A DNA stretch of 64,000 nucleotides from Phycisphaerales bacterium (GTDB taxonomy: Bacteria > Planctomycetota > Phycisphaerae > Phycisphaerales > SM1A02): the NCBI GenBank assembly GCA_029247205.1, contig JAQWLT010000022.1:1-64000 (forward strand), given 5' to 3'. The notes under the pieces were generated by a model. That model did not search any database. It had not been told where the DNA came from and saw only the letters and a list, made by a program, of their open reading frames with translations. The position numbers were made by a program, and so were the translations under genes. The first letter of the stretch is position 1; every line of letters starts with the position of its first letter. This document shows positions 9,103 to 18,579 of the stretch, in pieces.

Positions 9103-11331
9103 TCAGGCTGGGCTGCCCGACTCGGCCTCCTTGGTCGACTGCTCAATACGCTCATCCAATTGCTGAATGAGATAGTCGACGAGTTTGACTGCTTCCGGAG
9201 GTGCCATGCCACGCTGCTGCTGCATCTGATCGCGGACCATGGGCAACTGCTCCACTGGCATCTGAGAGAGTTGGGTGAGCACCATTTGCACTTGCTGCTG
9301 CTCTTCTGGCGAAAGGTCGTCGAGTGTGACAATCTGCATCGGTGCCGCTTCGCCCTCGCCCTCAACCGGCACATATGTATCGACATTGAGTACCAAACCA
9401 CCCTTGCTGCGAACTTGAGCGGTTGATTCCGTGATATCGTCGTGGACCGGTTCTGCCTTTCCACCAAGATGCTTGGCTAGGAACGCTTCGGTCACGGCAT
9501 TGAAGGCCATATTGTTCTGGGGGTTATGGAAGCCGTGGCCTTCATCTGGGAACACGACATAAGTCACGGGCAAATTGCGTGACTCCATTGCTTCCACAAT
9601 CTGATCACTCTCGGCGATCTTGACACGAGGGTCATTGGCACCCTGCCCGATGAGCAAAGGCTTGTTGATGTACTTCACGTGCATGAGTGGTGAAATCGCA
9701 TCGAGGTAGGCGGGTTCCTCAAGGCTGCCAACGCGTTCATCGAACATCTTCATCATCGGCTTCCAGTACGGAGGGACCGACTTAATGAGTGTGCCCACGT
9801 GCGATGGACCGACGATGTCGACACCACATGCAAACAGTTCTGGATCACGTGTCAAGCCAGCAAGCGTTGCATACCCACCGTATGAACCACCCATGATGGC
9901 AATCCGCTTCGGGTCTGCAATACCTTGTTCGACAGCCCAAGCAACCGAGTCATTCAAGTCATCTTGCATCTTGCCGTACCACTCGCGGTTTCCGGCATTG
10001 ACAAAGTCCTTTCCAAAACCGGTTGATCCGCGGAAGTTTGGACTAAGTACTGCATAGCCACGGTTGGCAAGCCACTGGTGGTACGGGTTATAGCCCCATG
10101 AGTCGCGAGCCCATGGGCCACCGTGTACAAAGAGCACCATTGGAAGATTTTTGCCGGCTGATCCAACGGGGACCGTCAAGTATGAAGGCATCTTCAAGCC
10201 ATCGCGTGTTGGCACTTCAACTGCTCGCATTGACGCCAGCGCCGCACCCTCAAGTTTGGGCCACGTCGTAAAGAGGAATCGACCCTTCTGGGTATCCCGA
10301 TCCCACAGCCAATATCTCGGCGGACCGTTGTCACGGTTATACGCAACGATCCACGTGCGATTGTCTTTGGTGCGACTACTAATATTGAAGTCGCCCTGAT
10401 CGAGTTTTTGCAGCGCTTCGATGTCAGCAGCGAGCGCACTATCAAGTACGTGCCATTCGGGGCGAAGATAGTCCACCACGACCGCTTCCGGCTCATAGGT
10501 ATCGGGGTTCCCGATGCCACCAGAAACATCAGCCTTGTCGGACTCAAAGACAACGGTCGGCGACTCGCCGCCGCCCTTCTTGGGATCCCACCACACCAAG
10601 GCTGCCTTGTCACGACCGAGTGAGGACGCGCCGTAGAGCCGCGTGCCGGCCTTGTTAAAGCCAGACAGGCTCGTGTTCATCATCTCGTCAGATGGGATCG
10701 TCAGAAATTCATACCACTCGTCTGAACCAACATCGCGCAACTCATTGACGAGCCCGCCATCTTCATTCATCGCAGCACGACCGCGGACATTCCAATCATC
10801 ATCAAGGATGTAGCCGAGATAGCCCTCATTCTCTTCAATCAATGTCTGCTCGCCCGTGCGAGTGTTGATGCGATACATGCTCATGAACTGGGGATTCGTC
10901 TTGTTCATGCTGACCACGATTTCATCGGGACGTTCTCGAGATGTGTCTGTGATGCCAGCGCGAACGCCATCATGCGGCGTTAGGTCGCGTGGCTCGCCCC
11001 CGTCAATGTCTACGACATAGACATGGAAGTTCTCGTCGCCGCCGGCGTCCTTGCTAAAGAGCAATTGCTCGCCATTCCAAGACCAACTGAGGCCACCAAT
11101 CGGCCGATCGGAAAAGTTCGTCAGGGCTTTGGCTTCTCCACCTTCCACAGGCTGTACCCAAGCGTTCATCACGCCATCGACAGGACCACGGAATGCGAGC
11201 ATCGTTCCGTCGGGGCTGATCGAGACGCTCGACCGCTCCGGGTTCCCGAAGAGCACTTCACGAGGAATCAGATCACCCACTGCAACACCTTGGGCGGCGG
11301 CAGTAGCCAAACAAATTACTTCGAAAAACAT
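9103..11331 (-). CDS. Secreted S9-family prolyl oligopeptidase-like peptidase
   Basis: A serine peptidase of family S9 (acylaminoacyl-peptidase/dipeptidyl-peptidase type). It has a short putative signal sequence (MFFEVICLATAAAQG) and a beta-propeller region with repeats such as VSISPDGTMLAF and LSWSWNGEQLLF. From about residue 375 an alpha/beta-hydrolase domain follows. The catalytic triad is visible as S483 (GGSYGGY), D567 (GQGANDPRV) and H599 (PDEGHGF). After the usual end of the fold near residue 625 there is an unusual tail of about 115 residues. It is rich in Glu, Gln and Met, with a helical segment (LSPEEQQQVQMVLTQL). It lies 69 bases downstream of a TolB-like propeller gene on the same strand. 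Confidence 0.85.
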   Translation of the reverse strand: MFFEVICLATAAAQGVAVGDLIPREVLFGNPERSSVSISPDGTMLAFRGPVDGVMNAWVQPVEGGEAKALTNFSDRPIGGLSWSWNGEQLLFSKDAGGDENFHVYVVDIDGGEPRDLTPHDGVRAGITDTSRERPDEIVVSMNKTNPQFMSMYRINTRTGEQTLIEENEGYLGYILDDDWNVRGRAAMNEDGGLVNELRDVGSDEWYEFLTIPSDEMMNTSLSGFNKAGTRLYGASSLGRDKAALVWWDPKKGGGESPTVVFESDKADVSGGIGNPDTYEPEAVVVDYLRPEWHVLDSALAADIEALQKLDQGDFNISSRTKDNRTWIVAYNRDNGPPRYWLWDRDTQKGRFLFTTWPKLEGAALASMRAVEVPTRDGLKMPSYLTVPVGSAGKNLPMVLFVHGGPWARDSWGYNPYHQWLANRGYAVLSPNFRGSTGFGKDFVNAGNREWYGKMQDDLNDSVAWAVEQGIADPKRIAIMGGSYGGYATLAGLTRDPELFACGVDIVGPSHVGTLIKSVPPYWKPMMKMFDERVGSLEEPAYLDAISPLMHVKYINKPLLIGQGANDPRVKIAESDQIVEAMESRNLPVTYVVFPDEGHGFHNPQNNMAFNAVTEAFLAKHLGGKAEPVHDDITESTAQVRSKGGLVLNVDTYVPVEGEGEAAPMQIVTLDDLSPEEQQQVQMVLTQLSQMPVEQLPMVRDQMQQQRGMAPPEAVKLVDYLIQQLDERIEQSTKEAESGSPA

Positions 11332-11400
11332 GGTTCATTTTCCTTTTCCATAGTCTGAAATAAACAGAGGATGTTGTGTTGGGTGAACGAAACAAAATCA

Positions 11401-12537
11401 TTAGTGTGCCACCGGACACTTGCCATCGGCAGTGGTAGTCGTTGAAACATCAAAGGGGGCAATCCACAATTGGCTGCCATCCCCACCCTGTTGACTTGTC
11501 CAAATCATCAGGGTTCCATCAGGATTGAATGCGGGTAATCCGTCAAAGCCTCCAACGTTGGTGATTCGCCGTTTACCGGTTCCATACCGAGCGGGCTTGC
11601 CAACGCCGCCGCCCTTTGCGGCCTGCACTTCAAACACTTCGTAATTGTCGTGCCCAGCCTCGCTGGTGGCGTACACAAGACGGGCGTTGTCTGGGTGCCA
11701 GAATGGCGCCCAGTTGACGTGTTCGTTATTGGTGAGTTGAATCTCTTCATCAAGACCAGTAATCGTGCCCTGCTCATCGAAAGCCAACTCGCCAACAAAG
11801 ATTTGCAGCAGATTGTCATTGTTGCGGTCACTGCGATACGTAATTCGCTTTCCGTCTGGTGAGAAGAACGGACCGCCGTCATAGCCAGGCGCACCGACAA
11901 CAAGGTGCCGCACGCCAGTTTGAAGGTCGCGGATGTAGATGTCACCATCGCCGGTTTCATGTGATGTGTAAAGCAAGTGTCGTCCATCTGGACTGATTGA
12001 ACACTCGGCTTGGTACGACTTCTCATCCCCCTCCATTGGGGTGAGCGTGGGCGGGAAATCGCCATCGATTCTCGCTTCGACAATTCGCATGCGTGGCGGG
12101 TACGCCCACTTGTACCGACCACTTCCGCGTTGGTATCCCGGTGTGTCCCCGCCAAGTGGCGAACCCACGGTGCTCGCGAAGATCACTTTCCCTGGATCGA
12201 TGGGATGGAACCAGCCACAAGTATTGGCCGAGCCTGCGGGCGTGATCTGACGGATATTGTCCAGTCGCCACGAGCCATTTTGGTGATGCAAGTCACCGAC
12301 GTACATGGCGTAGTGCTCGTCCGCCTCTTCGCCCGCAAGCGGCGTAGCGACAGCTTGAAAGATCACCTTGGAACCATCTGGCGAGATGTACGACTCGCCG
12401 GCTTTGGCAAACTGCGTCCCAAACGTCAGTTGTATATGGCGGCCGAGCGGACCCGTTGCTTGTATAGGCGTACCTACAGGCTCTGCTACTGGTTCCACGA
12501 ACATGGTCGTGGCTGCAATGAGAAGAACACCAAGCAT
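11401..12537 (-). CDS. Secreted TolB-like/PD40 beta-propeller protein
   Basis: An exported protein with a hydrophobic N-terminus (MLGVLLIAATTMFV) and repeated PD40/WD40-like blades: YISPDGSKVIFQ, SISPDGRHLLYTS, FFSPDGKRITYRS, FWHPDNARLVYAT and AFNPDGTLMIWTS. Such propellers occur in TolB and in the N-terminal part of S9 peptidases. No catalytic domain follows, so a ligand- or protein-binding role is likely. The ATG at 12537 has GGAG seven bases upstream. It precedes the S9 peptidase in the same direction, which suggests a shared function in peptide handling, but that link is inferred. Confidence 0.75.
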   Translation of the reverse strand: MLGVLLIAATTMFVEPVAEPVGTPIQATGPLGRHIQLTFGTQFAKAGESYISPDGSKVIFQAVATPLAGEEADEHYAMYVGDLHHQNGSWRLDNIRQITPAGSANTCGWFHPIDPGKVIFASTVGSPLGGDTPGYQRGSGRYKWAYPPRMRIVEARIDGDFPPTLTPMEGDEKSYQAECSISPDGRHLLYTSHETGDGDIYIRDLQTGVRHLVVGAPGYDGGPFFSPDGKRITYRSDRNNDNLLQIFVGELAFDEQGTITGLDEEIQLTNNEHVNWAPFWHPDNARLVYATSEAGHDNYEVFEVQAAKGGGVGKPARYGTGKRRITNVGGFDGLPAFNPDGTLMIWTSQQGGDGSQLWIAPFDVSTTTTADGKCPVAH

Positions 12538-12611
12538 GACGCCGCTCCAGGAGGGACTTTGGAAAGCGACGCATGGTAGGCAATATGACTACCTATAGAC
12601 AGCGGCAAAGC

Positions 12612-14966
12612 TCACTCGGACCGAATGGGCCATCCGGGGTACTGGCTTGCCGGTTCGGCAACACCCCGCTGCGGCCGACGCCAGCATTCGAGGGTTGCTT
12701 CACCGCTCGAGCGGTTCAGGCGGATGATGCCATAGCCCGGCATGCGATCGTGCAAATTCGATGGGTGGCGACCCGACTCCTGTGGATTCGCCACCGCCGA
12801 TACGCGGATGCGATTCCCGAAACCGTCAATAAACTCCCCTGTGTACTTGGGGGCGCCCGGCTTGCGGTTCTTGCCGCCCTCGGGCGGGAACCACCGCCGA
12901 GGCCATGTGTTCGAAATCGCGGGCACCGAGAATGCCCAGACTCCATCGTCAAACGTATCGATGCCATATTCCACCACAGCACCAAGATGCTGATCGCCAC
13001 AAATGTGAATCGCATCGGCTGCCGCCATTGACCGTACGGCACGATCACGCGGCGTCTGCGGCCAGCCATTCGAGTCGCCGTCCGATGCCAGTGTGTAGCC
13101 GTCTGGATATCCACCCGCCGGCGGCAACACTGTTCGCGGAAGCACCCCACCATCACTTGCCTTTGGCGGAAGTGTTGCGAGATTACAAAATGGCGTTTGG
13201 CTCAGTACCAAACTTGCAAAGCGATCATCCTCCCGAGTTGCCCACGCCTGCAAGAAACGCTCTTGGCGCGGTCCGAGTAACTCGGCTCCAGGAACATCCG
13301 CTTCGGTCCGCGCATCGAAGCCCTCGGCCTGTGGCCAGCCATTTCGAAACTCCCCCTGCGGGACGGCCACCGAAGGCGATGACTTGAACATGCGATCACC
13401 AAGAATCGCGCTCGACACACCGCCCCAATCGAGATCCGTGAAGTACACACTGATGCCCTGCTCGATCGGCGCTGGATCAGGCGAGTCTGGCAAGTGGGAT
13501 GTCTGTGTGCGGTGCACCACGTTGACAAACTCGGCGGGGTAGCGGTAGCCGCCTGAGTCCTGCGCCGACAGGCCATCGGCTTTGACCGCTCGTTTGCCTC
13601 CTGCGCCCCAGATATTTCCGTGGTACACATCGTGATCATCGGGAATAACGACCGTCGGCTTGTCCTGCGTCAGTTCGCCAAAGGCCCAGCACCATCGATA
13701 CCACTTATAGAGGTAGTCCAAGTTGAGATTCTGAGCATCGACTGGCGTAAGATCGCCCTCGTAAATCTGGTCACCTGCGAAGAAAATCATGTCGGGCTTG
13801 TGAGTTGCAACGGCCGCGACAGTCTCGTCGTGAGGAAGCCAAAGACCATCATGATTCCACTGCAAATTGCCTGTGTAAACCTTCTGGCAGTTCAGTGCAG
13901 CCAGCACAAAGTCGCCCTCGGTCGGTTCGGCTGGAATGCGTCCGATTGGACCAAAGACTGATTGAGCGGGCCCGTTGCGAGTCGCTTCGTTGAGACGAAC
14001 ACGATATGTGGCCGGGGAAGTCGAGTCCCATCTTGGTACCCGGAATGTCGCCGTCCATGAGTCGCGGTTGATTGGTGCAACCGATGCCATGTGCCAATCG
14101 CCCGCGCGGTTGACTTCAAGTGTGGCCTGGCCTGGTCTTCGATGGTCCAATGGCGGAAATTGCGCTGTGAGTTTCAGCACACCCTCATCGACTGTGTACA
14201 TCTGATTCAAGACAGGCCCCCACGCCCGCTCCTGGTGATCAATCACACCCGTACCGTCCACAATGAGGTTGTCGAATCCAAATCGACCGCGATGCGAGAC
14301 TAAAGCAACACCTCCAGACCGCATTGATACTGGAATGTCGCTCTCTGATACCCAGCGTGTGCGACCATTGTGTGTTGTCGCCTCGGCCGTAAGACTGCCG
14401 CCTTGCATACGAATGACCAGATGCACCGGACCCGCCATGGTGGCAAAGCCTTGCTCTGGTTCACCGCTTGCTTGACCGACAAGTTCGGGCACGTCACTGG
14501 TGGTGACGGGCTTCTGAATCGACCACTGGCCGCCGACATTCAGCGGCTGCTCAAATGACCGCGCTCGTACAGTGCCTTGAGCGTCAAGCACAATCAACAT
14601 CCCGCCGTCGACCGCCGGAACATGGTGGGTTTGGGCGGTCAGACGATGATCGATTTCAACACCACCACCACCAAGCAGCATGCCAGCAAGCGCGTCGTCT
14701 GGCCAGCCGCCTGTAGGCGGCAGGATGTCCACTTCAATAACAACTTCGCCAAGTTCAGCATCGATGGTGCGCGTCAGTAAGTGCGCTGTCCGCATGGCCA
14801 TGCGAGGTCGCGTCTCGATGCATCGCACGCTGCCATCTTCAACCTGCCAATCCTGCAATCGATTGGCCCACCAGTTGCTGCCAATCCAGACTCGATCGGG
14901 CACGGTGTTCCATGTTTGGAGATAAGGGGACGTGGTGACCGCTGCAAGAAGGAGTGTGGCAAGCAT
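12612..14966 (-). CDS. PhoD-like secreted phosphoesterase with N-terminal lectin-like region
   Basis: A probable exported metallophosphoesterase. After a short hydrophobic leader (MLATLLLAAVTTS), the first 350 or so residues look beta-rich and resemble concanavalin/laminin-G-type folds (FDNLIVDGTG). The C-terminal half carries the PhoD/calcineurin-like signature: IFFAGDQIYEG, VVIPDDHDVYHGN and IHICGDQHLGA, which supply the metal ligands. The ORF track start at 15413 runs antisense through rmuC and is rejected. ATG 14966 gives 784 aa, and an ATG at 15005 is possible and would overlap the rmuC start codon. The substrate (phosphodiester, phospholipid or teichoic-type polymer) cannot be told. It is divergent from rmuC with about 38 bases between starts. 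Confidence 0.78.
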   Translation of the reverse strand: MLATLLLAAVTTSPYLQTWNTVPDRVWIGSNWWANRLQDWQVEDGSVRCIETRPRMAMRTAHLLTRTIDAELGEVVIEVDILPPTGGWPDDALAGMLLGGGGVEIDHRLTAQTHHVPAVDGGMLIVLDAQGTVRARSFEQPLNVGGQWSIQKPVTTSDVPELVGQASGEPEQGFATMAGPVHLVIRMQGGSLTAEATTHNGRTRWVSESDIPVSMRSGGVALVSHRGRFGFDNLIVDGTGVIDHQERAWGPVLNQMYTVDEGVLKLTAQFPPLDHRRPGQATLEVNRAGDWHMASVAPINRDSWTATFRVPRWDSTSPATYRVRLNEATRNGPAQSVFGPIGRIPAEPTEGDFVLAALNCQKVYTGNLQWNHDGLWLPHDETVAAVATHKPDMIFFAGDQIYEGDLTPVDAQNLNLDYLYKWYRWCWAFGELTQDKPTVVIPDDHDVYHGNIWGAGGKRAVKADGLSAQDSGGYRYPAEFVNVVHRTQTSHLPDSPDPAPIEQGISVYFTDLDWGGVSSAILGDRMFKSSPSVAVPQGEFRNGWPQAEGFDARTEADVPGAELLGPRQERFLQAWATREDDRFASLVLSQTPFCNLATLPPKASDGGVLPRTVLPPAGGYPDGYTLASDGDSNGWPQTPRDRAVRSMAAADAIHICGDQHLGAVVEYGIDTFDDGVWAFSVPAISNTWPRRWFPPEGGKNRKPGAPKYTGEFIDGFGNRIRVSAVANPQESGRHPSNLHDRMPGYGIIRLNRSSGEATLECWRRPQRGVAEPASQYPGWPIRSE

Positions 14967-15003
14967 GTCTGCCACGATACGGGGAGCAGGTAGAATGTGC
15001 GGC

Positions 15004-16266
15004 ATGGATGCAGTCAGCATCATTATTGGGGTCGTCATTGGCACTGTGCTCGGGGCGGTGGTCATGGCGATCGCCAAGCGAGGGGCGGGGCCTGACTCCT
15101 CTATTCGTGAGGACCGAGACCTCCTCCGAGGCGAGCGTGACGCTGAGCGGACTGGCCGAGAGACCGCCGAGCGTGAACTCGCGACGCTTACCGAGCGGGA
15201 GTCGCAGTTGCAGGCCCGCTTCGAACAGCAACGCGAAGCTATTGAAACCATGCGTACGCAGTTGCTCGAGACATTCGAGTCGTCCAGTCGCAAGGCCCTC
15301 CAAGACAATAGCGAGCGATTCCTCCAGCAAGCAGCGGAACGAATGAAGCCGCTTCGAGAGCAACTCGAGAAACAAGAAACGTGGGTCAAGGAACTCGAGA
15401 AGTCTCGTGCCAACGCCTATGGAGAAATGGGAGAAACGCTGAAACAGGTATTGGACTCACACCAACAACTTCGAGCTGAAACCGGTCGGCTCACGACTGC
15501 GCTGCGTCGGCCTGACCAACGCGGACGATGGGGCGAAGTGCAGTTGCGACGAGTTGTAGAACTTGCCGGCATGTCCGAACACTGCGACTTCACCGAACAA
15601 ACAACAATTCGCGACGAGGGTTCTCTCCAGCGTCCTGACCTTGTGATCATGCTGCCAGGCGGCGGGCGGATCGCAGTCGATTCGAAGGTTCCACTCGATG
15701 CCTATCTCGATGCTGTTGAGGACAGCGGTGCCCGAGAAGCAAGGCGTATAGATCATGCCAATGCTGTTGAGCAACGCTGGAAGGAACTGGCGAAGAAGAG
15801 TTATTGGGATAACCTTGAAGGCTCGCCTGAGCTCGTTGTGATGTTCATTCCAATCGAGTCCGCCTTGATGGCCGCGCTCGAACAGAAGCCCACCATGCAC
15901 GCCGATGCAATGGCTGAAAAAGTCTTAATCGCCACCCCCACGCTGCTCGTCGGCCTACTTCGATCGGTCGCCTTTGGATGGCGGCATGAGACACTTGCGA
16001 AGGACGCGAGAAAAATCGCCGATGTCGGTCGCGAGTTATATAAACGCCTACAGAAGTTCTCTGAGCTGCACGGCAAGGTTGGGCAGCGGCTTGAGTCTGC
16101 GGTGCGTGCCTATAACGAGTCGGTTGGCTCGCTCGAGAGCCGGCTGCTCAAGTCGGGCGAGCGATTGCATGAACTCGGCATTGCAGGAGATCCGATTGAA
16201 GCGGTGCCTCCCATCACAACGGCGCCGCGCCTGCCAACTGCAACACCCGCCAGCGAGGATGCGTGA
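15004..16266 (+). CDS. rmuC: RmuC family DNA recombination protein
   Basis: RmuC limits recombination between short inverted repeats and is thought to be a nuclease or scaffold tethered to the membrane. The protein has an N-terminal transmembrane helix (SIIIGVVIGTVLGAVVMAI), and a long charged coiled coil to about residue 170 (rich in E, R and Q). The RmuC domain follows with RGRWGEVQLRRVVELAGM, RPDLVIMLPGGGRIAVDSKVPLDAY and a PD-(D/E)xK-like core. ATG 15004 starts exactly at the helix; the earlier ORF start at 14932 is upstream in the divergent promoter region. The 420 residues fit the family. Confidence 0.92.
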   Translation: MDAVSIIIGVVIGTVLGAVVMAIAKRGAGPDSSIREDRDLLRGERDAERTGRETAERELATLTERESQLQARFEQQREAIETMRTQLLETFESSSRKALQDNSERFLQQAAERMKPLREQLEKQETWVKELEKSRANAYGEMGETLKQVLDSHQQLRAETGRLTTALRRPDQRGRWGEVQLRRVVELAGMSEHCDFTEQTTIRDEGSLQRPDLVIMLPGGGRIAVDSKVPLDAYLDAVEDSGAREARRIDHANAVEQRWKELAKKSYWDNLEGSPELVVMFIPIESALMAALEQKPTMHADAMAEKVLIATPTLLVGLLRSVAFGWRHETLAKDARKIADVGRELYKRLQKFSELHGKVGQRLESAVRAYNESVGSLESRLLKSGERLHELGIAGDPIEAVPPITTAPRLPTATPASEDA

Positions 16267-16324
16267 CCAAGAAGGCGATCCCTACGGTGTGGTCGTACTC
16301 GATATTTGTGGGGGCCCGGCCCTG

Positions 16325-16852
16325 CTAGTCGAGCAGCATCTGTTCCAGCCGCGCTCGAAGTGCGACGATCACTGGCTCATTGTCTTGATTTGAAATCTGC
16401 AGTGCCCACTCAGCTTTTTCGCGACGCTTCTCGATCGTAGCTGTATCAGTCAGCCCGTCTTGCCAGTTGTCAATCTGATCTGCAATCTTCACCGCGCGCC
16501 CCTGCCAAGCGCCGTCCGAAAGTTGCTTGATATATGCCGGCTCACGTATGTCCTCCCGAAGGCGCATATCTTTGGTCATCAACGCAACCCAATCAGCAAC
16601 ATCTTCGCCGCACTCTTCAAGAACTTCGTCATAGTCGACCGGGCCGTCCTCGATCGCGTCATGCAAGAATCCAGCTGCGATAAGCGATTCGTCTCCGCCA
16701 GCCCAGGCCAGCAAAGTTGCGACGCGCGATGGGTGCTGTACATATGGCGTACCGTTCTTGCGATTCTGTCCCTTATGCGCGGTCGCTGCGAGCGCCGCCG
16801 CGCGGCAAACAATATTCCAATCTCCTGCTACTGCATGATGTGTGGTGGTCAT
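16325..16852 (-). CDS. Small HD-domain phosphohydrolase, Mesh1/SpoT-hydrolase-like
   Basis: A compact metal-dependent HD-family hydrolase of 175 aa, the size of stand-alone (p)ppGpp hydrolases. Visible motifs are AATAHKGQNRKNGTPYVQHPSRVA near the start (first metal-ligand His), FLHDAIED (the HD pair with following acidic residues) and KIADQIDN near residue 130. The pattern matches SpoT/RelA hydrolase domains and Mesh1-like enzymes, so it may degrade ppGpp or a related nucleotide. No synthetase domain is present. It is convergent with rmuC, 58 bases away. Confidence 0.75.
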   Translation of the reverse strand: MTTTHHAVAGDWNIVCRAAALAATAHKGQNRKNGTPYVQHPSRVATLLAWAGGDESLIAAGFLHDAIEDGPVDYDEVLEECGEDVADWVALMTKDMRLREDIREPAYIKQLSDGAWQGRAVKIADQIDNWQDGLTDTATIEKRREKAEWALQISNQDNEPVIVALRARLEQMLLD

Positions 16853-17248
16853 CTGTGCAGTATCTCACATCGCGGTGTTGTGGAAGAGATCGCTGCACTC
16901 GCTATCGCCATAATCGTCTGGTTCAGACTGATCACACAGCCCTTGGCCGTTGTGCTGCTCGACTTCCCGCACACGCCCATGTTGTGGGTGCAGAAGTTCA
17001 CGTGAGGTCTGGTGATGATCTACGTGGGACCGGCCGGGCTCTTTGTGTCACCGTTTGTGTAAGAAAAATCGGTCAACGAAAAAACTGGCTCTCCGGCGAT
17101 ACCGCCAGCATCGACAGCGCAACCGTCATGCTCAAAAAGTTGTTTGAAAATCTGAGATTCCCTCGCCCAGAATCCTCTTTTTTTATGCCTATATGGATTG
17201 GATGCTTGATATAAAACAAGTGTTGGGGGCCATGAGGTTCATCACTCG
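16853..17248. other. 396-base intergenic region, no convincing gene
   Basis: This stretch separates the divergent HD hydrolase and the frameshifted hypothetical gene. I looked for signatures of RNase P RNA, SRP RNA and tmRNA and saw none. The right half is AT-rich and contains TATAAA at 17210-17215, a possible -10 element, without a convincing -35 partner. A six-codon ORF (MRFITR) starting at 17231 ends in ATGA overlapping the start at 17249 and could be a leader. Nothing else is supported. Confidence 0.4.
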
Positions 17249-18128
17249 ATGAGACGTGGCTTAACAAACGAAATGGTGAACGTTGTCCTGTGCTGCAGCA
17301 CGCCCGCTGTATTGGCTGTGTCCACCCTCGGATCCACGACAGAGCGAATAGCCAGCGACTTCCTTGATGCACTCCCTGTTCAGAACGACTTCGAGGCCGC
17401 GGCACTCACAGGATCACTGACTGATATCCAGAAATTCGAACTCAATGCCGTCATCGTAGAGTTCGAACACGCACGATCGGCGCTTCTCAAGAAAACCGCA
17501 ACCCGACTTGAGCCTGCGTGCGAGCTGATCCTGACAATCCCCAAGAACGATGAGCAACACGAGCATCTCGACACGCTTGAGGAGTTTGGAGTTGCACTTG
17601 AGCTTGCAAAGATCAGCGTTTCTAGAGACGTTCTTGCTCTGCGCCGCGATCTACATAACCAAGCAACGCCTTATCTTGGTCCAACTCAAACCAATCTCTG
17701 GCGCGACGCTCTTGACTCGGCGGTTCGCAATCGTGTTCTGGATCCAAAGAATCGATCCGCGGAGGGTGTCGACCTCTCCGCCGCCTGCGACCTCGAAACA
17801 ATCCCTGATCTCCAACTGATTGCATCGTGGGCAATCAGGTCAAGTGAACCAAATCTGGTGGACCCAAAACTTATTGAGCAAGTCACCGATCGCCTATCCG
17901 AAGGCGCAAGGGACATTCAAGCGGCATTCGATCGGTCGCATCATCAACACCATTCGTATGCAACTAGCAGCCATCCGTGGCGATCATCACAAGTCACAGG
18001 CACTCACGAAGAAGAACCAGCGGCGGTGGGCGGACATTCTCGACTACCGCCAGAAACAAGTGCATGCCGAGGCCCTGAAACAATTCTCAAACAGATGTGA
18101 TGCAACCGGAGATCAATTGATCTGGTAG
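17249..18128 (+). pseudogene. Hypothetical secreted protein with an apparent frameshift near 17920-17950
   Basis: The reading frame starting at 17249 encodes a hydrophobic leader and then a helix-rich, charged protein up to about residue 228 (GARDIQAAFD). After that it turns into His/Ser/Pro-rich low-quality sequence and stops at 18100. The +1 frame over the same bases continues as plausible coding (IRMQLAAIRGDHHKS, NQRRWADILDYRQKQ, HAEALKQF) to a TAG at 18128. A one-base insertion, a sequencing error or a programmed +1 shift would explain this. The restored protein would be about 290 aa. No family is recognised. It lies 43 bases upstream of the cysteine-rich peptide gene and probably belongs to its operon. 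Confidence 0.55.
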
Positions 18129-18171
18129 CAGCACATCGCACTCATCCATTCTTTTAGAGGAGATCCTTGAT

Positions 18172-18579
18172 ATGAAACCCGGAACAGTTCTACTCTTTGT
18201 CGCGTCAATCTTGTGCGCGACCGCACTGACACCCACGGTCCTCCAGGCAGCCCAACTGACCACTGTCAAGAAACCGGCGATCCTAGTCGACCTAGATTGG
18301 TTTAGTGAATGCGTTGCTGCATCCGCCTGCCCATCCAGCACTGCGGCCTGTGCTTCTCCGACGCTTAGATGCTCCTATTGCTCCACAGCGAGAACGTCTG
18401 GTGAATGCAATCGCGGCGCTTGGTCGTCCTGCGCTGAGAGCAGCGGGCCCGCCGGTTTTTGTGGATCAGCCGTATCTGGAACCTGCCTTAATGCAAACTG
18501 CACTCCACTAGGCGGCACGGTGCCCAGTATTAGTTGCATGATCACGAGTTGCAATGACACAACCGGCGTGTCTTGGTGA
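18172..18579 (+). CDS. Cysteine-rich secreted small protein (12 Cys after the signal peptide)
   Basis: A 135-aa protein with a clear Sec signal peptide (LLFVASILCATALTPTVLQA) and a mature region of about 108 residues holding 12 cysteines, an even number that could form six disulfides. The rest is rich in Ser, Thr, Gly and Ala. No CxxCH haem motif or known bacteriocin core is seen. A strong ribosome binding site, AGAGGAG, lies nine bases before the ATG. Its stop overlaps the GTG start of the next gene, so the two are translationally coupled. It may be a structural or secreted peptide processed by its neighbours. The function is unknown. Confidence 0.7.
   Translation: MKPGTVLLFVASILCATALTPTVLQAAQLTTVKKPAILVDLDWFSECVAASACPSSTAACASPTLRCSYCSTARTSGECNRGAWSSCAESSGPAGFCGSAVSGTCLNANCTPLGGTVPSISCMITSCNDTTGVSW

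Noticed and set aside
15005-15413. ORF track extension of the PhoD-like gene to 933 aa
   Set aside because: The extra residues are antisense to the rmuC coiled-coil coding region and are Ser/Arg-rich without domain character.
16853-17248. Possible RNase P, SRP or tmRNA gene in the 396-base gap
   Set aside because: None of the universally conserved core sequences of these RNAs was seen.
17231-17251. Leader peptide MRFITR
   Set aside because: It is too short to support; it may be chance in an AT-rich region.
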